From assembly GCF_014779715.1 (NCBI RefSeq), contig NZ_JACXYU010000009.1, positions 173,462-237,461 on the forward strand: a DNA stretch of 64,000 nucleotides, given 5' to 3'. The notes under the pieces were generated by a model that ran no database searches, was not told the DNA's origin, and was given only the letters and a program-made list of their open reading frames with translations. Shown piece after piece: positions 25,311-33,681 of the stretch. The DNA comes from Streptomyces chumphonensis. GTDB lineage: Bacteria; Actinomycetota; Actinomycetes; Streptomycetales; Streptomycetaceae. The translations under genes were made by a program, and so were the position numbers. The number at the start of each line of letters is the position of its first letter. Position 1 is the first letter of the stretch.

Positions 25311-25490
25311 CCGTCACGCCGAATCCTGCCGACGGACAACGGGAACATCGTCGCGTCCGCGAACCGCCGGCAGGAGCGGGGGAACCAGGCACGTGCCGTG
25401 CGAGCGGCTAGGGGTGAAGTCCGGAGCGGGTGGACCGCACCGGGCCGGGCGGCTCACCCGCCCGAACCCGACAGCTCACCCCGTAGGCGT
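25311..25490 (+). ncRNA. ydaO-type c-di-AMP riboswitch
   Basis: The 5' leader of the second Rpf gene contains the hallmark ydaO-yuaA conserved blocks in order: GCCGAATCCTGCCGA near 25318, GGAGCGGGGGAACCA at 25372-25386, and AGGGGTGAAGTCCGGA near 25410-25424, followed by a GC-rich pairing region. This class binds cyclic di-AMP and in Streptomyces switches off Rpf-type wall hydrolase genes. Exact boundaries are estimated; the fold was not computed. Confidence 0.88.
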
Positions 25491-25509
25491 CCGGTGAGGA
25501 AGACCGTCC

Positions 25510-26214
25510 ATGCTGTTCACCGAGAAGAGCTCCGAGCGGAGTCGCAACCGCCAGCCCGTCGTCGTCCGCCTCGCCGCCTCGCTCGCCGGTTTCGCCGGCG
25601 CCGCCGTCGGCGGTCCGGTCGTCATGGCGGGCAGCGCGCAGGCCGCCTCCGTCGAGACCTGGGAGAAGGTCGCCGAGTGCGAGTCGAGCGGTAACTGGCG
25701 CATCAACACCGGAAACGGGTACTACGGCGGACTCCAGTTCGCCCAGTCCAGCTGGGAGGCGGCCGGCGGCCTGCGCTACGCGCCGCGCGCCGACCTGGCC
25801 ACCAAGGAGCAGCAGATCGCCGTCGCCGAGCGGCTGCTCGACATGCAGGGCCCGGGCGCCTGGGCCTGCGCCGAGGAGGGCGGTCTCACCGCCGGCGCCC
25901 CGCCCGCGAACGTCGACCCCGGGGGCTCCACCGCCGGTGCGGACCGTCCCTCGCGTCCGCAGCCCCAGCGGCAGGCGCCCGAGACGGCCCCCCGGGTGCA
26001 GCACCAGGAGGAGTCCCAGCACCAGCACCAGGTCCGGCCGCAGCACTCGCAGCAGGCGGGCGACGGCGGCACCTACGTCGTGCGGCCCGGCGACACCCTC
26101 GCCGACATCGCCCAGCGGCACGGCACCACCTGGCAGGAGCTCTACGAGCGCAACCGCTCCGTCGTCGGTGGCGACCCGAACCTCATCTTCCCCGGCCAGC
26201 GTCTGGCGGTGTGA
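25510..26214 (+). CDS. rpfA: Resuscitation-promoting factor with LysM domain (riboswitch controlled)
   Basis: 234 residues. The signal peptide ends near AQA-A (residue 46). The Rpf domain follows (WEKVAECESSGNWRINTGNG, catalytic Glu58; YYGGLQFAQSSWEAAGG), then a short Gln/His-rich linker and a LysM domain (YVVRPGDTLADIAQRHG). It degrades peptidoglycan during germination and is secreted. A Crp-like site, promoter and c-di-AMP riboswitch stand upstream, the regulatory pattern described for Streptomyces rpfA; the symbol rests on that and could be swapped with the neighbouring Rpf gene. Start ATG at 25510 follows GGTGAGGAAG. Confidence 0.9.
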   Translation: MLFTEKSSERSRNRQPVVVRLAASLAGFAGAAVGGPVVMAGSAQAASVETWEKVAECESSGNWRINTGNGYYGGLQFAQSSWEAAGGLRYAPRADLATKEQQIAVAERLLDMQGPGAWACAEEGGLTAGAPPANVDPGGSTAGADRPSRPQPQRQAPETAPRVQHQEESQHQHQVRPQHSQQAGDGGTYVVRPGDTLADIAQRHGTTWQELYERNRSVVGGDPNLIFPGQRLAV

Positions 26215-26262
26215 CCGACCGGACGCGCATCCCGAGCCGTCCGGCGGGTACACGCCCCGCGA

Positions 26263-26295
26263 GCCCCGGTGCGCATCCCCCCCGCGCACCGGGGC
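26263..26295 (+). terminator. Terminator after the Rpf gene
   Basis: A perfect 12-bp stem GCCCCGGTGCGC / GCGCACCGGGGC with a 9-base loop lies 48 bases after the stop codon. Confidence 0.8.
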
Positions 26296-26503
26296 GTCGG
26301 CCGCTGCGGCCGAACCCGTCCGTACGGCGAGACGTCGGCTTCCCGCACCCTTATCTTCAGTTGTTGAACAAACTGGTGCCACCTCGCTGAGCTGCGCTTT
26401 CACCGCCGCACCGCGCGCCGGAGGCGGGCCGAAGGCCCACGCCCGCCCCCGGGACCGTTAGGCTCCTGCCTCAGGAAGACCGACCCACACGAAGGAGACC
26501 CTC

Positions 26504-27784
26504 GTGCCGTCCATCGACGTCGTCGTAGCCCGCGAGATCCTCGACTCGCGAGGCAACCCCACGGTCGAGGTAGAGGTCGGCCTCGACGACAGCAGCACCG
26601 GCCGCGCGGCCGTGCCCTCCGGTGCGTCCACCGGCGCCTTCGAGGCACTGGAGCTCCGCGACGGCGACAAGGCCCGCTACGGCGGCAAGGGTGTCGAGAA
26701 GGCGGTCCTCGCCGTCATCGAGCAGATCGGCCCCGAGCTCGTGGGCTACGACGCCACCGAGCAGCGCCTCATCGACCAGGCCATGCTCGACCTGGACGCC
26801 ACCGCCGACAAGTCCTCGCTCGGCGCCAACGCCATCCTCGGTGTCTCCCTCGCCGTCGCGCACGCCGCCTCCGAGGCGTCCGACCTGCCGCTCTTCCGCT
26901 ACCTCGGCGGCCCGAACGCGCACCTGCTGCCCGTGCCGATGATGAACATCCTCAACGGCGGCTCGCACGCGGACTCCAACGTGGACATCCAGGAGTTCAT
27001 GATCGCCCCCATCGGCGCGGAGTCCTTCTCCGAGGCGCTGCGCTGGGGCACCGAGGTCTACCACGCCCTCAAGGCGGTCCTGAAGGAGCGCGGCCTGTCC
27101 ACCGGCCTCGGCGACGAGGGCGGCTTCGCGCCCAACCTCGGCTCCAACCGCGAGGCCCTGGACCTCATCCTGGAGGCAGTCAAGGCCGCCGGCTACACGC
27201 CCGGCCGCGACATCGCGCTCGCCCTGGACGTCGCCGCCTCCGAGTTCTACAAGGACGGCGCCTACCAGTTCGAGGGCCAGTCCCGCAGCGCCTCCGACAT
27301 GACCGCCTACTACGGCGAGCTCGTCGACGCCTACCCGCTGGTCTCCATCGAGGACCCGCTGTTCGAGGACGACTGGGAGGGCTGGCAGACCATCACCGCC
27401 CAGCTCGGTGAGAAGGTCCAGCTCGTCGGCGACGACCTGTTCGTCACCAACCCCGAGCGCCTCCAGCGCGGCATCGACGACAAGGCCGGCAACGCCCTCC
27501 TGGTGAAGGTCAACCAGATCGGCTCGCTCACCGAGACCCTCGACGCCGTCGAACTGGCCCAGCGCAGCGGCTTCAAGTGCATGATGTCGCACCGCTCCGG
27601 CGAGACCGAGGACGTCACCATCGCCGACCTGGCCGTCGCCACCAACTGCGGCCAGATCAAGACCGGCGCCCCGGCCCGCTCCGAGCGCGTCGCCAAGTAC
27701 AACCAGCTCCTGCGCATCGAGGAGATCCTCGACGACGCCGCCGTCTACGCCGGCCGCAGCGCCTTCCCGCGCTTCAAGGGCTGA
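26504..27784 (+). CDS. eno: Enolase (phosphopyruvate hydratase)
   Basis: 426 residues, full length for bacterial enolase. It interconverts 2-phosphoglycerate and phosphoenolpyruvate in glycolysis. Hallmarks: early DSRGNPTVEVEV, the acid/base segment GDEGGFAPNLGS, metal ligands in SIEDPLFEDDW and LVGDDLFVTN, the catalytic Lys region LLVKVNQIGS, and SHRSGETED. GTG at 26504 is preceded by GAAGGAGA at good spacing. It is cytosolic and monocistronic, bounded by a strong terminator on the right. Confidence 0.98.
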   Translation: MPSIDVVVAREILDSRGNPTVEVEVGLDDSSTGRAAVPSGASTGAFEALELRDGDKARYGGKGVEKAVLAVIEQIGPELVGYDATEQRLIDQAMLDLDATADKSSLGANAILGVSLAVAHAASEASDLPLFRYLGGPNAHLLPVPMMNILNGGSHADSNVDIQEFMIAPIGAESFSEALRWGTEVYHALKAVLKERGLSTGLGDEGGFAPNLGSNREALDLILEAVKAAGYTPGRDIALALDVAASEFYKDGAYQFEGQSRSASDMTAYYGELVDAYPLVSIEDPLFEDDWEGWQTITAQLGEKVQLVGDDLFVTNPERLQRGIDDKAGNALLVKVNQIGSLTETLDAVELAQRSGFKCMMSHRSGETEDVTIADLAVATNCGQIKTGAPARSERVAKYNQLLRIEEILDDAAVYAGRSAFPRFKG

Positions 27785-27803
27785 CCCGCACCGGGACGGA
27801 CCC

Positions 27804-27854
27804 GCGGCCGCGTCCCGTTCCCCGGCCACCGCCGGCGGGACGGGACGCGGCCGC
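27804..27854 (+). terminator. Terminator after eno
   Basis: A perfect 14-bp stem GCGGCCGCGTCCCG / CGGGACGCGGCCGC encloses a 23-base loop that itself contains a smaller GCCGGCGG structure. It sits 20 bases after the enolase stop. Confidence 0.8.
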
Positions 27855-27892
27855 TCGCACGCACCATCCGCACGCGACCCTCGGGAGGCGAC

Positions 27893-28384
27893 GTGGCCGC
27901 GGAACGGGAACGGTTCTCCACCGCCACCCGGCTCAGGGCCCTGGGCGAGCAGGCCGCCGCGCGGGTCTACCGCGCGCAGAACCGGCGGCTGCGGCACGGT
28001 CCGCGGCGCAGCCGGCTCACCGGCCGCGCCGCGCTGCTCGCGCTCGTCCTGTGCTCCCTGGTCGTCGCGCTCGCCTACCCCACGCGCACCTACGTCTCCC
28101 AGCGCTCCGACATCGCCGAGGAGCGCCGCAAGCTGAGCGAGACCGAGGAACGCGTCGCGGAGCTGCGCGAGCTGAAGGCCCGCCTCCAGGACCCCGCCTA
28201 CGTCGAACGACTCGCGCGCGAGCACCTGCACTACGTCCGAGCCGGGGAGACCGGCTACATCGTCCAGGGGAACGCCGACGACGAGGCCGACCGCCGCGAG
28301 CGGCAGGAAGCGGACCGCGAGACGGCCGACCGCGCCTGGTACCGCACCTTCTTCGACGGCCTCGACCGCGCCGACCGCCCCTGA
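27893..28384 (+). CDS. divIC: Septum formation initiator (DivIC/FtsB-like)
   Basis: 163 residues. A basic cytoplasmic N terminus of about 43 residues precedes one transmembrane helix (about 44-63) and then an extracytoplasmic coiled coil (about 70-98, EERRKLSETEERVAELRELK), the arrangement of DivIC/FtsB in the FtsL-DivIB complex of the divisome. The family motif near LQDPAYVERLAREHLHYVR is well conserved. The acidic C-terminal tail is typical of actinobacteria. GTG at 27893 follows GGGAGGCGAC. It heads a conserved three-gene run with the DUF501 and Ppx genes. Confidence 0.9.
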   Translation: MAAERERFSTATRLRALGEQAAARVYRAQNRRLRHGPRRSRLTGRAALLALVLCSLVVALAYPTRTYVSQRSDIAEERRKLSETEERVAELRELKARLQDPAYVERLAREHLHYVRAGETGYIVQGNADDEADRRERQEADRETADRAWYRTFFDGLDRADRP

Positions 28385-28456
28385 CCCCGCCGTCTCCCGA
28401 CCCGCCGCCCCACCCGACCACCCGACCGCCCACGCCGGAAAGACGCGCCGCCCGCC

Positions 28457-29038
28457 ATGGACACTCCGCCGCCCCCGACCGAACCCACGCCGCCCACCGA
28501 GGCGGACGTCGCCGCCTTCAAGGCGCAGCTCGGCCGGCCGCCGCGCGGCCTGCGGGCCATCGCCCACCGCTGCCCCTGCGGACAGCCCGACGTCGTCGAG
28601 ACGGCCCCCCGGCTGGAGGACGGCACCCCCTTCCCGACGACGTACTACCTGACCTGCCCCCGCGCGGCCTCCGCGATCGGCACGCTGGAGGCCGAGGGCG
28701 TCATGAAGGAGATGACGGCGCGCCTCGCCACCGACCCCGAGCTGGCCGCCGCCTACCGCGCCGCCCACGAGGACTACCTCGCCCGCCGCGACGCCATCGA
28801 GGTCCTGGAGGGCTTCCCCAGCGCGGGCGGCATGCCGGACCGGGTCAAGTGCCTGCACGTCCTGGTCGGCCACTCCCTCGCCGCCGGTCCGGGCGTCAAC
28901 CCGCTGGGCGACGAGGCCCTGGCCATGCTCCCGGAGTGGTGGCGCAAGGGCTCCTGCGTCCCCGCCGCCCCGGCGGGCGGGACCGGCCCCGCACCCGACT
29001 CCGGTTCCGCGTCCGACTCCGAGGGGAGCGACCGATGA
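28457..29038 (+). CDS. DUF501 family protein
   Basis: 193 residues. It matches the DUF501 family: AFKAQLGRPPRGLRAIAHRC, CPCGQPDVVETAPRL, PTTYYLTCPRA and MPDRVKCLHVLVGHSLAAG all lie in the expected order. Conserved Cys and His residues suggest a bound metal, but the function is unknown. It sits between the divIC-like and ppx genes, a neighbourhood conserved across actinobacteria. Its stop overlaps the ppx start (ATGA). The low-complexity Pro/Thr N terminus and Ser/Gly C terminus look disordered. Confidence 0.9.
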   Translation: MDTPPPPTEPTPPTEADVAAFKAQLGRPPRGLRAIAHRCPCGQPDVVETAPRLEDGTPFPTTYYLTCPRAASAIGTLEAEGVMKEMTARLATDPELAAAYRAAHEDYLARRDAIEVLEGFPSAGGMPDRVKCLHVLVGHSLAAGPGVNPLGDEALAMLPEWWRKGSCVPAAPAGGTGPAPDSGSASDSEGSDR

Positions 29039-29985
29039 CCCGCGTCGCCGCCGTCGACTGCGGCACGAACTCCATCCGCCTGCTCGTCGCCGACCTCGAC
29101 CCCGCCACCGGCGCCTTCACCGAGCTGGACCGCCGCATGCGGGTCGTCCGGCTCGGCCAGGACGTCGACCGCACCGGCCGGCTCGCCCCCGAGGCGTTGG
29201 AGCGCACCTTCGCCGCCTGCCGCGAGTACGCCGAGGTCATCCGCTCCCTGGACGCCGCCCGGGTCCGCTTCGTCGCCACCTCGGCCTCCCGCGACGCGGA
29301 GAACCGCGACGCCTTCGTGCGCGGCGTCGTCGACATCCTCGGCGTCGAACCCGAGGTCGTCACCGGCGATCAGGAGGCCGCGTTCTCCTTCACCGGCGCC
29401 ACCAAGGAGCTCACCGGCGCGGGCCTGGACACGCCCTACCTCGTCACCGACATCGGCGGCGGCTCCACCGAACTCGTCGTCGGCACCGACGGGGTGAGCG
29501 CGGCCCGCAGCGTCGACATCGGCTGCGTCCGCATGACCGAGCGTCACCTCGTCCGCGACGGCGCCGTCACCGACCCGCCCACGGCCGAGCAGATCGCCGC
29601 CATACGGGCCGACGTGGACGCGGCCCTCACCACCGCCGAGAAGACCGTCCCGCTGACCTCCGCCCGCACCCTGGTGGGCCTGGCCGGGTCCGTCACCACG
29701 GTCGCCGCCATCGCCCTGGACCTCCCCGCCTACGACCCGGCCGCCACCCACCACGCCCGCGTCTCCCTGGACCGGGTGCGCGAGATCACCGACCGGCTCG
29801 TCCACTCCACCCACGCCGAGCGCGCCGCCATCCCCGTCATGCACCCCGGCCGCGTCGACGTCATCGCGGCCGGCGCCGTCATCCTCCAGGCGGTCATGGA
29901 GCGCTCCGGCGCCGAGGAGGTCGTCGTCTCCGAACACGACATCCTCGACGGCATCGCCTTCCACACGGCACTCGACGCGCGGTAG
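29035..29985 (+). CDS. ppx: Exopolyphosphatase / pppGpp phosphohydrolase family (Ppx/GppA)
   Basis: 316 residues of the ASKHA fold. The phosphate-binding motif AVDCGTNSIRLLVADL opens the protein and the second motif TDIGGGSTELVVG lies near residue 140; GLAGSVTTVAAIAL is the adenosine-type motif. Length fits the short actinobacterial Ppx1 type, which lacks the C-terminal HD domain. It hydrolyses short polyphosphate and possibly (p)ppGpp. The ATG overlaps the DUF501 stop by 4 bp, so both are co-translated. Convergent with the toxin gene, 10 bases apart. Confidence 0.93.
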   Translation: MTRVAAVDCGTNSIRLLVADLDPATGAFTELDRRMRVVRLGQDVDRTGRLAPEALERTFAACREYAEVIRSLDAARVRFVATSASRDAENRDAFVRGVVDILGVEPEVVTGDQEAAFSFTGATKELTGAGLDTPYLVTDIGGGSTELVVGTDGVSAARSVDIGCVRMTERHLVRDGAVTDPPTAEQIAAIRADVDAALTTAEKTVPLTSARTLVGLAGSVTTVAAIALDLPAYDPAATHHARVSLDRVREITDRLVHSTHAERAAIPVMHPGRVDVIAAGAVILQAVMERSGAEEVVVSEHDILDGIAFHTALDAR

Positions 29986-29995
29986 GAGGAGGGCG

Positions 29996-30265
29996 CTACG
30001 GATTGCGGTGGACGTCCCGCCGGTCGCCCACCTTGACGACGAGGACGATGAGTTCACCGTCGTTGATCTGGTACGCGACCCTGTGGTTGCCGACGCGGAG
30101 CCGGTCGAGCCCCGAGGGGCCGGCCAGCTTCTTGACGTCGGCGTCCTCGCGGTACGGATCGTCGCCCAGAGCGGTCGGTGCGGTCAGGACGCGCATGGCT
30201 TCGGGCCGGTCGACGGCCCGGATCTGCCGCTGTGCCGCCGTGGTGAACCGGAACGCGTACGTCAC
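29996..30265 (-). CDS. RelE/ParE-family toxin
   Basis: 89 residues. Basic, compact RelE fold signs: YAFRFTTAAQRQIRAVD near the start, GLDRLRVGNHRVAYQINDG in the middle and a final LVVKVGDRRDVHR, all typical of type II mRNA-interferase toxins. RelE toxins cleave mRNA in the ribosomal A site; ParE relatives instead poison gyrase. It lies second in the operon and overlaps the antitoxin gene by 4 bp. The pair is inserted between the conserved ppx gene and the MHYT gene. Confidence 0.85.
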   Translation of the reverse strand: MTYAFRFTTAAQRQIRAVDRPEAMRVLTAPTALGDDPYREDADVKKLAGPSGLDRLRVGNHRVAYQINDGELIVLVVKVGDRRDVHRNP

Positions 30266-30531
30266 GCGGCGCCTTCACCGCGCTCGCTGAACAGGTCCGC
30301 CGGCAGCTCGGCCATGGAGATGGTGGGTTCGCCACCGGCCAGAACCGCTTCCGCTTCGCGGGCCGGCAACACGTCGGCCGCGTCTTCCAAGGCTTGGAAG
30401 TCGGCGATCGGCACGACTGCGGCAACCGGAACACCGTTGCGGCGGCTCGCCGAGGTCCGCGCAGTGGTGCCGACCGGCACCGGGTCGCCGTCCGTGTCGC
30501 GGGAGTTGTGCGCTGACGCGCGCTCATCCAT
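30262..30531 (-). CDS. Phd/YefM-type antitoxin
   Basis: 89 residues. The central NGVPVAAVVPIADFQALEDA matches the Phd/YefM signature (GxPVAxLVxxxDxxALE), and the acidic C-terminal half (AEAVLAGGEPTISMAELPADLF) would wrap the toxin. The N-terminal DNA-binding part is more divergent and Ser/Thr/Asp-rich than usual. The ATG at 30531 is chosen because a near-palindrome lies just upstream; a longer in-frame version would run into the promoter. It neutralises the RelE-like toxin and probably represses the operon. Confidence 0.8.
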   Translation of the reverse strand: MDERASAHNSRDTDGDPVPVGTTARTSASRRNGVPVAAVVPIADFQALEDAADVLPAREAEAVLAGGEPTISMAELPADLFSERGEGAA

Positions 30532-30534
30532 CAC

Positions 30535-30545
30535 GTTAGTACAAC
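30535..30545 (-). promoter_or_regulatory. Candidate toxin-antitoxin operator
   Basis: GTTAGTACAAC is a near-palindrome centred on GTAC, 4 bases upstream of the antitoxin start and overlapping its likely -10 region. YefM/Phd operators often contain TGTACA-like cores, so autoregulation is plausible. Confidence 0.4.
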
Positions 30546-30631
30546 ATTCACCTATTTTTGCCGGTCGGGTCTTCCGCTGCTCTGCGGAATGCGTGAGATT
30601 TCCCCAAGGGAAAGTAAAGCTGAGAGGGATC

Positions 30632-31534
30632 ATGAACGGTACGATCGACGGTTTCAGCTACGGCGCCGTCACCCCGGTCGCCGGGTACCTGATGGCCGTG
30701 CTGGGCAGCGCGCTGGGCCTGCGGTGCGTGGCGCGGTGCGTGCACTACCAGCAGGGCTGGAAGCCCGGGTGGCTGGCGCTGGGGGCGGCCTGCATCGGCT
30801 GCGGCATCTGGACGATGCACTTCATCGCCATGACCGGCTTCCAGATCGAGGAAGCACCCATCCGCTACGACGTGGCGGTGACCGTGCTGAGTCTGGCCGT
30901 GGCGATCGTCGTGGTCGGCATCGGCGTGTTCATCGTCGGCTACCGGGGCGCGGGGGTCGTCACGCTCGTGTCGGCCGGAGCGATCACCGGCCTGGGCGTG
31001 GCCGCCATGCACTACCTCGGCATGTACGCCATGCACCTGCCGGGGAGCCTCCGGTACGACCCGTTCATCGTCGCCTTGTCGGTGGCCATCGCCCTCGGCG
31101 CCGCCATCGCCGCGCTGTGGGCGGCCGTGTCCATCCGGGGCTTCGCCTCCTCGCTCGGCGCCAGCCTGGTGATGGGTGTGGCCATCTCCGGCATGCACTA
31201 CACCGGCATGGCGGCCGTCAGCGTCCACCTCCACAACGCCCCCGCCACCGGGGACGGGGCCACGCCGGTGTCGCTGCTGCTGCCCATGCTGCTGGGCCCG
31301 GTCGTCTTCCTCATCCTGGCCACGGCCATCGTCGTCATGGATCCCCTGTTCGTCGCCGGCGACACCGACGGCAGAAGAAACGGTTCGCCGAGCGCGGCCT
31401 CCCGGGGCCGCGGCCCGGAGTCGGCCCCGGCGCGTCCGCGGGCCGGCGCGCACCGCGCCGAGCGCGACAACCGGCCCGCCTGGTCGCCCCGGCCGGACCG
31501 GAACGCCACCCACGACCAGAGAGCCCCGCGGTGA
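30632..31534 (+). CDS. MHYT-domain integral membrane sensor
   Basis: 300 residues with about seven membrane helices and three copies of the MHYT signature: WTMHFIAMTG, AAMHYLGMYAMH and SGMHYTGMAAV. MHYT proteins are proposed to bind copper via the Met and His residues and sense oxygen, CO or NO. Here no GGDEF/EAL output domain follows, only a basic disordered tail of about 60 residues, so the protein may signal through a partner or act alone. ATG at 30632 follows GAGAGGG. The gene stands alone downstream of the toxin-antitoxin promoter. Confidence 0.88.
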   Translation: MNGTIDGFSYGAVTPVAGYLMAVLGSALGLRCVARCVHYQQGWKPGWLALGAACIGCGIWTMHFIAMTGFQIEEAPIRYDVAVTVLSLAVAIVVVGIGVFIVGYRGAGVVTLVSAGAITGLGVAAMHYLGMYAMHLPGSLRYDPFIVALSVAIALGAAIAALWAAVSIRGFASSLGASLVMGVAISGMHYTGMAAVSVHLHNAPATGDGATPVSLLLPMLLGPVVFLILATAIVVMDPLFVAGDTDGRRNGSPSAASRGRGPESAPARPRAGAHRAERDNRPAWSPRPDRNATHDQRAPR

Positions 31535-31582
31535 GAGCATTCCTCGTGGTGCCGGCGTAGGCCGACGGGACGAGGAGGGCGT

Positions 31583-33253
31583 ATGGGTGACGGGGTGACG
31601 GGGGAGTTCCGGGCGGCGCGGGACTTCCTGCTGCGACACCGGGAGGACTACGCGGCGGCGTACGCGGGGTTCCGGTGGCCGCGTCCGGAGCGGTTCAACT
31701 GGGCGCTGGACTGGTTCGACGTCATCGCCGAGGGCAACGGGGCGACGGCGCTGCACGTCGTCGAGGAGGACGGCAGCGAGGTCAGGGTCTCCTTCGCGGA
31801 GATGTCCCGCCGCTCGGCGCGGGTGGCCAACTGGCTGCGCGGCGTGGGGGTGGCGGCCGGGGACCGGGTGCTGGTCATGCTGGGCAACCAGGTGGAGCTG
31901 TGGGAGACGGCGCTGGCGGCGATGAAGCTGCGCGCGGTCGTCATCCCGGCCACTCCGCAGCTCGGTCCCGCCGACCTGCGGGACCGGGTCGCGCGCGGCG
32001 GGGTGCGGCACGTCGTCGTGCGGTCGGAGGACGCCGGGAAGTTCGACGCCGTGCCGGGCGCGTACACGCGCGTCGCGACGGGGGCGCCCGTCGAGGGGTG
32101 GCGGTCGTACGCGGAGGCGGAGGCGGCGGAGGACGCCTTCGAGCCGGACGGCGTCACCCACGCGCACGACCCGCTGCTGCTGTACTTCACCTCGGGGACG
32201 ACGTCCCGGCCGAAGCTGGTGGAGCACACCCACGTCTCCTACCCGGTGGGCCACCTGTCCACGATGTACTGGATCGGGCTGCGCCCGGGGGACGTGCACC
32301 TCAACATCTCCTCGCCCGGGTGGGCGAAACACGCCTGGTCCAACCTGTTCGCGCCGTGGAACGCCGAGGCGACGGTCTTCATCCACCACTACGGCCGGTT
32401 CGACCCGGTCCGGCTGATGGCGGAGATGGACCGCGTCGGGGTGACGTCCTTCTGCGCGCCGCCCACCGTGTGGCGCATGCTCATCCAGGCGGACCTGGGG
32501 CTGCTGCGAACGCCCCCGCGCGAGGTGGTGGCGGCCGGGGAGCCGCTCAACCCGGAGGTCATCGAGGCGGTGCGGCGGGGCTGGGGCGTCGTCATCCGGG
32601 ACGGCTTCGGGCAGACGGAGACCACGGTGCAGGTCGCCAACACCCCGGGCCAGCGGCTCAAGCCGGGGTCGATGGGACGGCCGTGCCCCGGCTACGCGGT
32701 GGAACTGCTCGACCCGGTGACCGGGGAGCCGGGAGCGGCGGAGGGTGAGATCGCCCTGGATCTCGCGCGGCGGCCCGTCGGGCTCATGACGGGCTACCAC
32801 GGGGACGGCGAGCGCACGGCCTCGGTCATGGCGGACGGCTTCTACCGCACGGGCGACATCGGGGCCCGGGACGCCGACGGCTACGTGACGTACGTGGGCC
32901 GGGCGGACGACGTGTTCAAGGCGTCCGACTACAAGATCAGTCCTTTCGAGCTGGAGAGCGCGCTGCTGGAGCACGAGGCGGTGGCGGAGGCGGCCGTCGT
33001 GCCCGCGCCGGACCCGGTGCGGCTGGCGGTGCCGAAGGCGTACGTCGTCCTGGCGGCGGGCTGGGAGCCCGGTCCGGAGACGGCGCGGGCGCTGTTCGCG
33101 CACTCCCGCGCGGTGCTCGCGCCGTACCAGCGGGTCCGGCGCATCGAGTTCGCGGAGCTGCCGAAGACGGTCTCGGGGAAGATCCGCCGGGTGGAGCTGC
33201 GGGAGGCCACGGCCCGTGGTTCGGAGGCCGAGTACCGCGAGGGCGAGGTCTGA
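31583..33253 (+). CDS. AMP-dependent acyl-CoA synthetase
   Basis: 556 residues of the ANL superfamily. The P-loop YFTSGTTSRPKLVEHTH, adenine motif DGFGQTETT, FYRTGDIGARDADGY, the hinge GRADDVFKASDYK and the catalytic Lys in PKTVSGKIRRVEL are all intact, so it should be active. It is close to the medium-chain acyl-CoA synthetase (ACSM-like) group because of its N-terminal FNWALDWFDVIA pattern. It forms acyl-CoA from an acid, ATP and CoA. It follows the MHYT gene with a short gap but probably has its own expression. Substrate not predictable. Confidence 0.9.
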   Translation: MGDGVTGEFRAARDFLLRHREDYAAAYAGFRWPRPERFNWALDWFDVIAEGNGATALHVVEEDGSEVRVSFAEMSRRSARVANWLRGVGVAAGDRVLVMLGNQVELWETALAAMKLRAVVIPATPQLGPADLRDRVARGGVRHVVVRSEDAGKFDAVPGAYTRVATGAPVEGWRSYAEAEAAEDAFEPDGVTHAHDPLLLYFTSGTTSRPKLVEHTHVSYPVGHLSTMYWIGLRPGDVHLNISSPGWAKHAWSNLFAPWNAEATVFIHHYGRFDPVRLMAEMDRVGVTSFCAPPTVWRMLIQADLGLLRTPPREVVAAGEPLNPEVIEAVRRGWGVVIRDGFGQTETTVQVANTPGQRLKPGSMGRPCPGYAVELLDPVTGEPGAAEGEIALDLARRPVGLMTGYHGDGERTASVMADGFYRTGDIGARDADGYVTYVGRADDVFKASDYKISPFELESALLEHEAVAEAAVVPAPDPVRLAVPKAYVVLAAGWEPGPETARALFAHSRAVLAPYQRVRRIEFAELPKTVSGKIRRVELREATARGSEAEYREGEV

Positions 33254-33681
33254 GCGGTGGTGGGGCCCGGGTACGGATCGGGGAGGGGTACGGGAGGGCG
33301 CCGGAGGCGTCCCGTCGGCCGCTCGTGGACGCCGCCGCGCCCGTCCGCGCGGGAAAGTTCGTGAAGTTCTTCACAAGGAAAAGTGCCCTGCGGGGCCGGA
33401 ATCGTTGATTTCGGGGAGTGCTGAGCGCTCTTGTGGAGGTCGCGGACGGCGGTCGGCTGCGTTTCGCAGGTGTGGAAGTCCGTTTCCGCTGACCGGGGTT
33501 CCGCGCCTCGCGGCGGCAATCTCGCAGCTCACGGCGGGGGTGCAACGTGCGGTGAGATCGGTGGGTTCCCGGGTCCGGATGTGGCTCCGGTCACGGGGCG
33601 GCGGAGTGTAGCAGAACCGGCGGAAGTGCTTGTGAAGGGGCTCACGAGCGTGGCCCGATCAGGTGCTGGATACTCGATGGC
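33254..33681. other. Long ndh leader/promoter region
   Basis: About 430 bases between the acyl-CoA synthetase and ndh contain no supported coding frame. The one recognisable element is a Rex operator at 33359-33376. The ndh transcript may therefore have a long 5' leader of up to 300 bases, or a second promoter nearer the start. Confidence 0.5.
33359..33376. promoter_or_regulatory. Rex operator (ROP)
   Basis: TCGTGAAGTTCTTCACAA matches the Rex consensus TTGTGAA-N4-TTCACAA at 13 of 14 specified bases. Rex is the NAD+/NADH-sensing repressor; S. coelicolor ndh is a known Rex target, which agrees with this location 306 bases upstream of ndh. Confidence 0.85.

Noticed and set aside
26471..28873. 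800-codon minus-strand frame opposite enolase and divIC-like genes
   Set aside because: Enolase is certain on the plus strand; the opposite frame is Gly/Val/Glu-rich with no family features.
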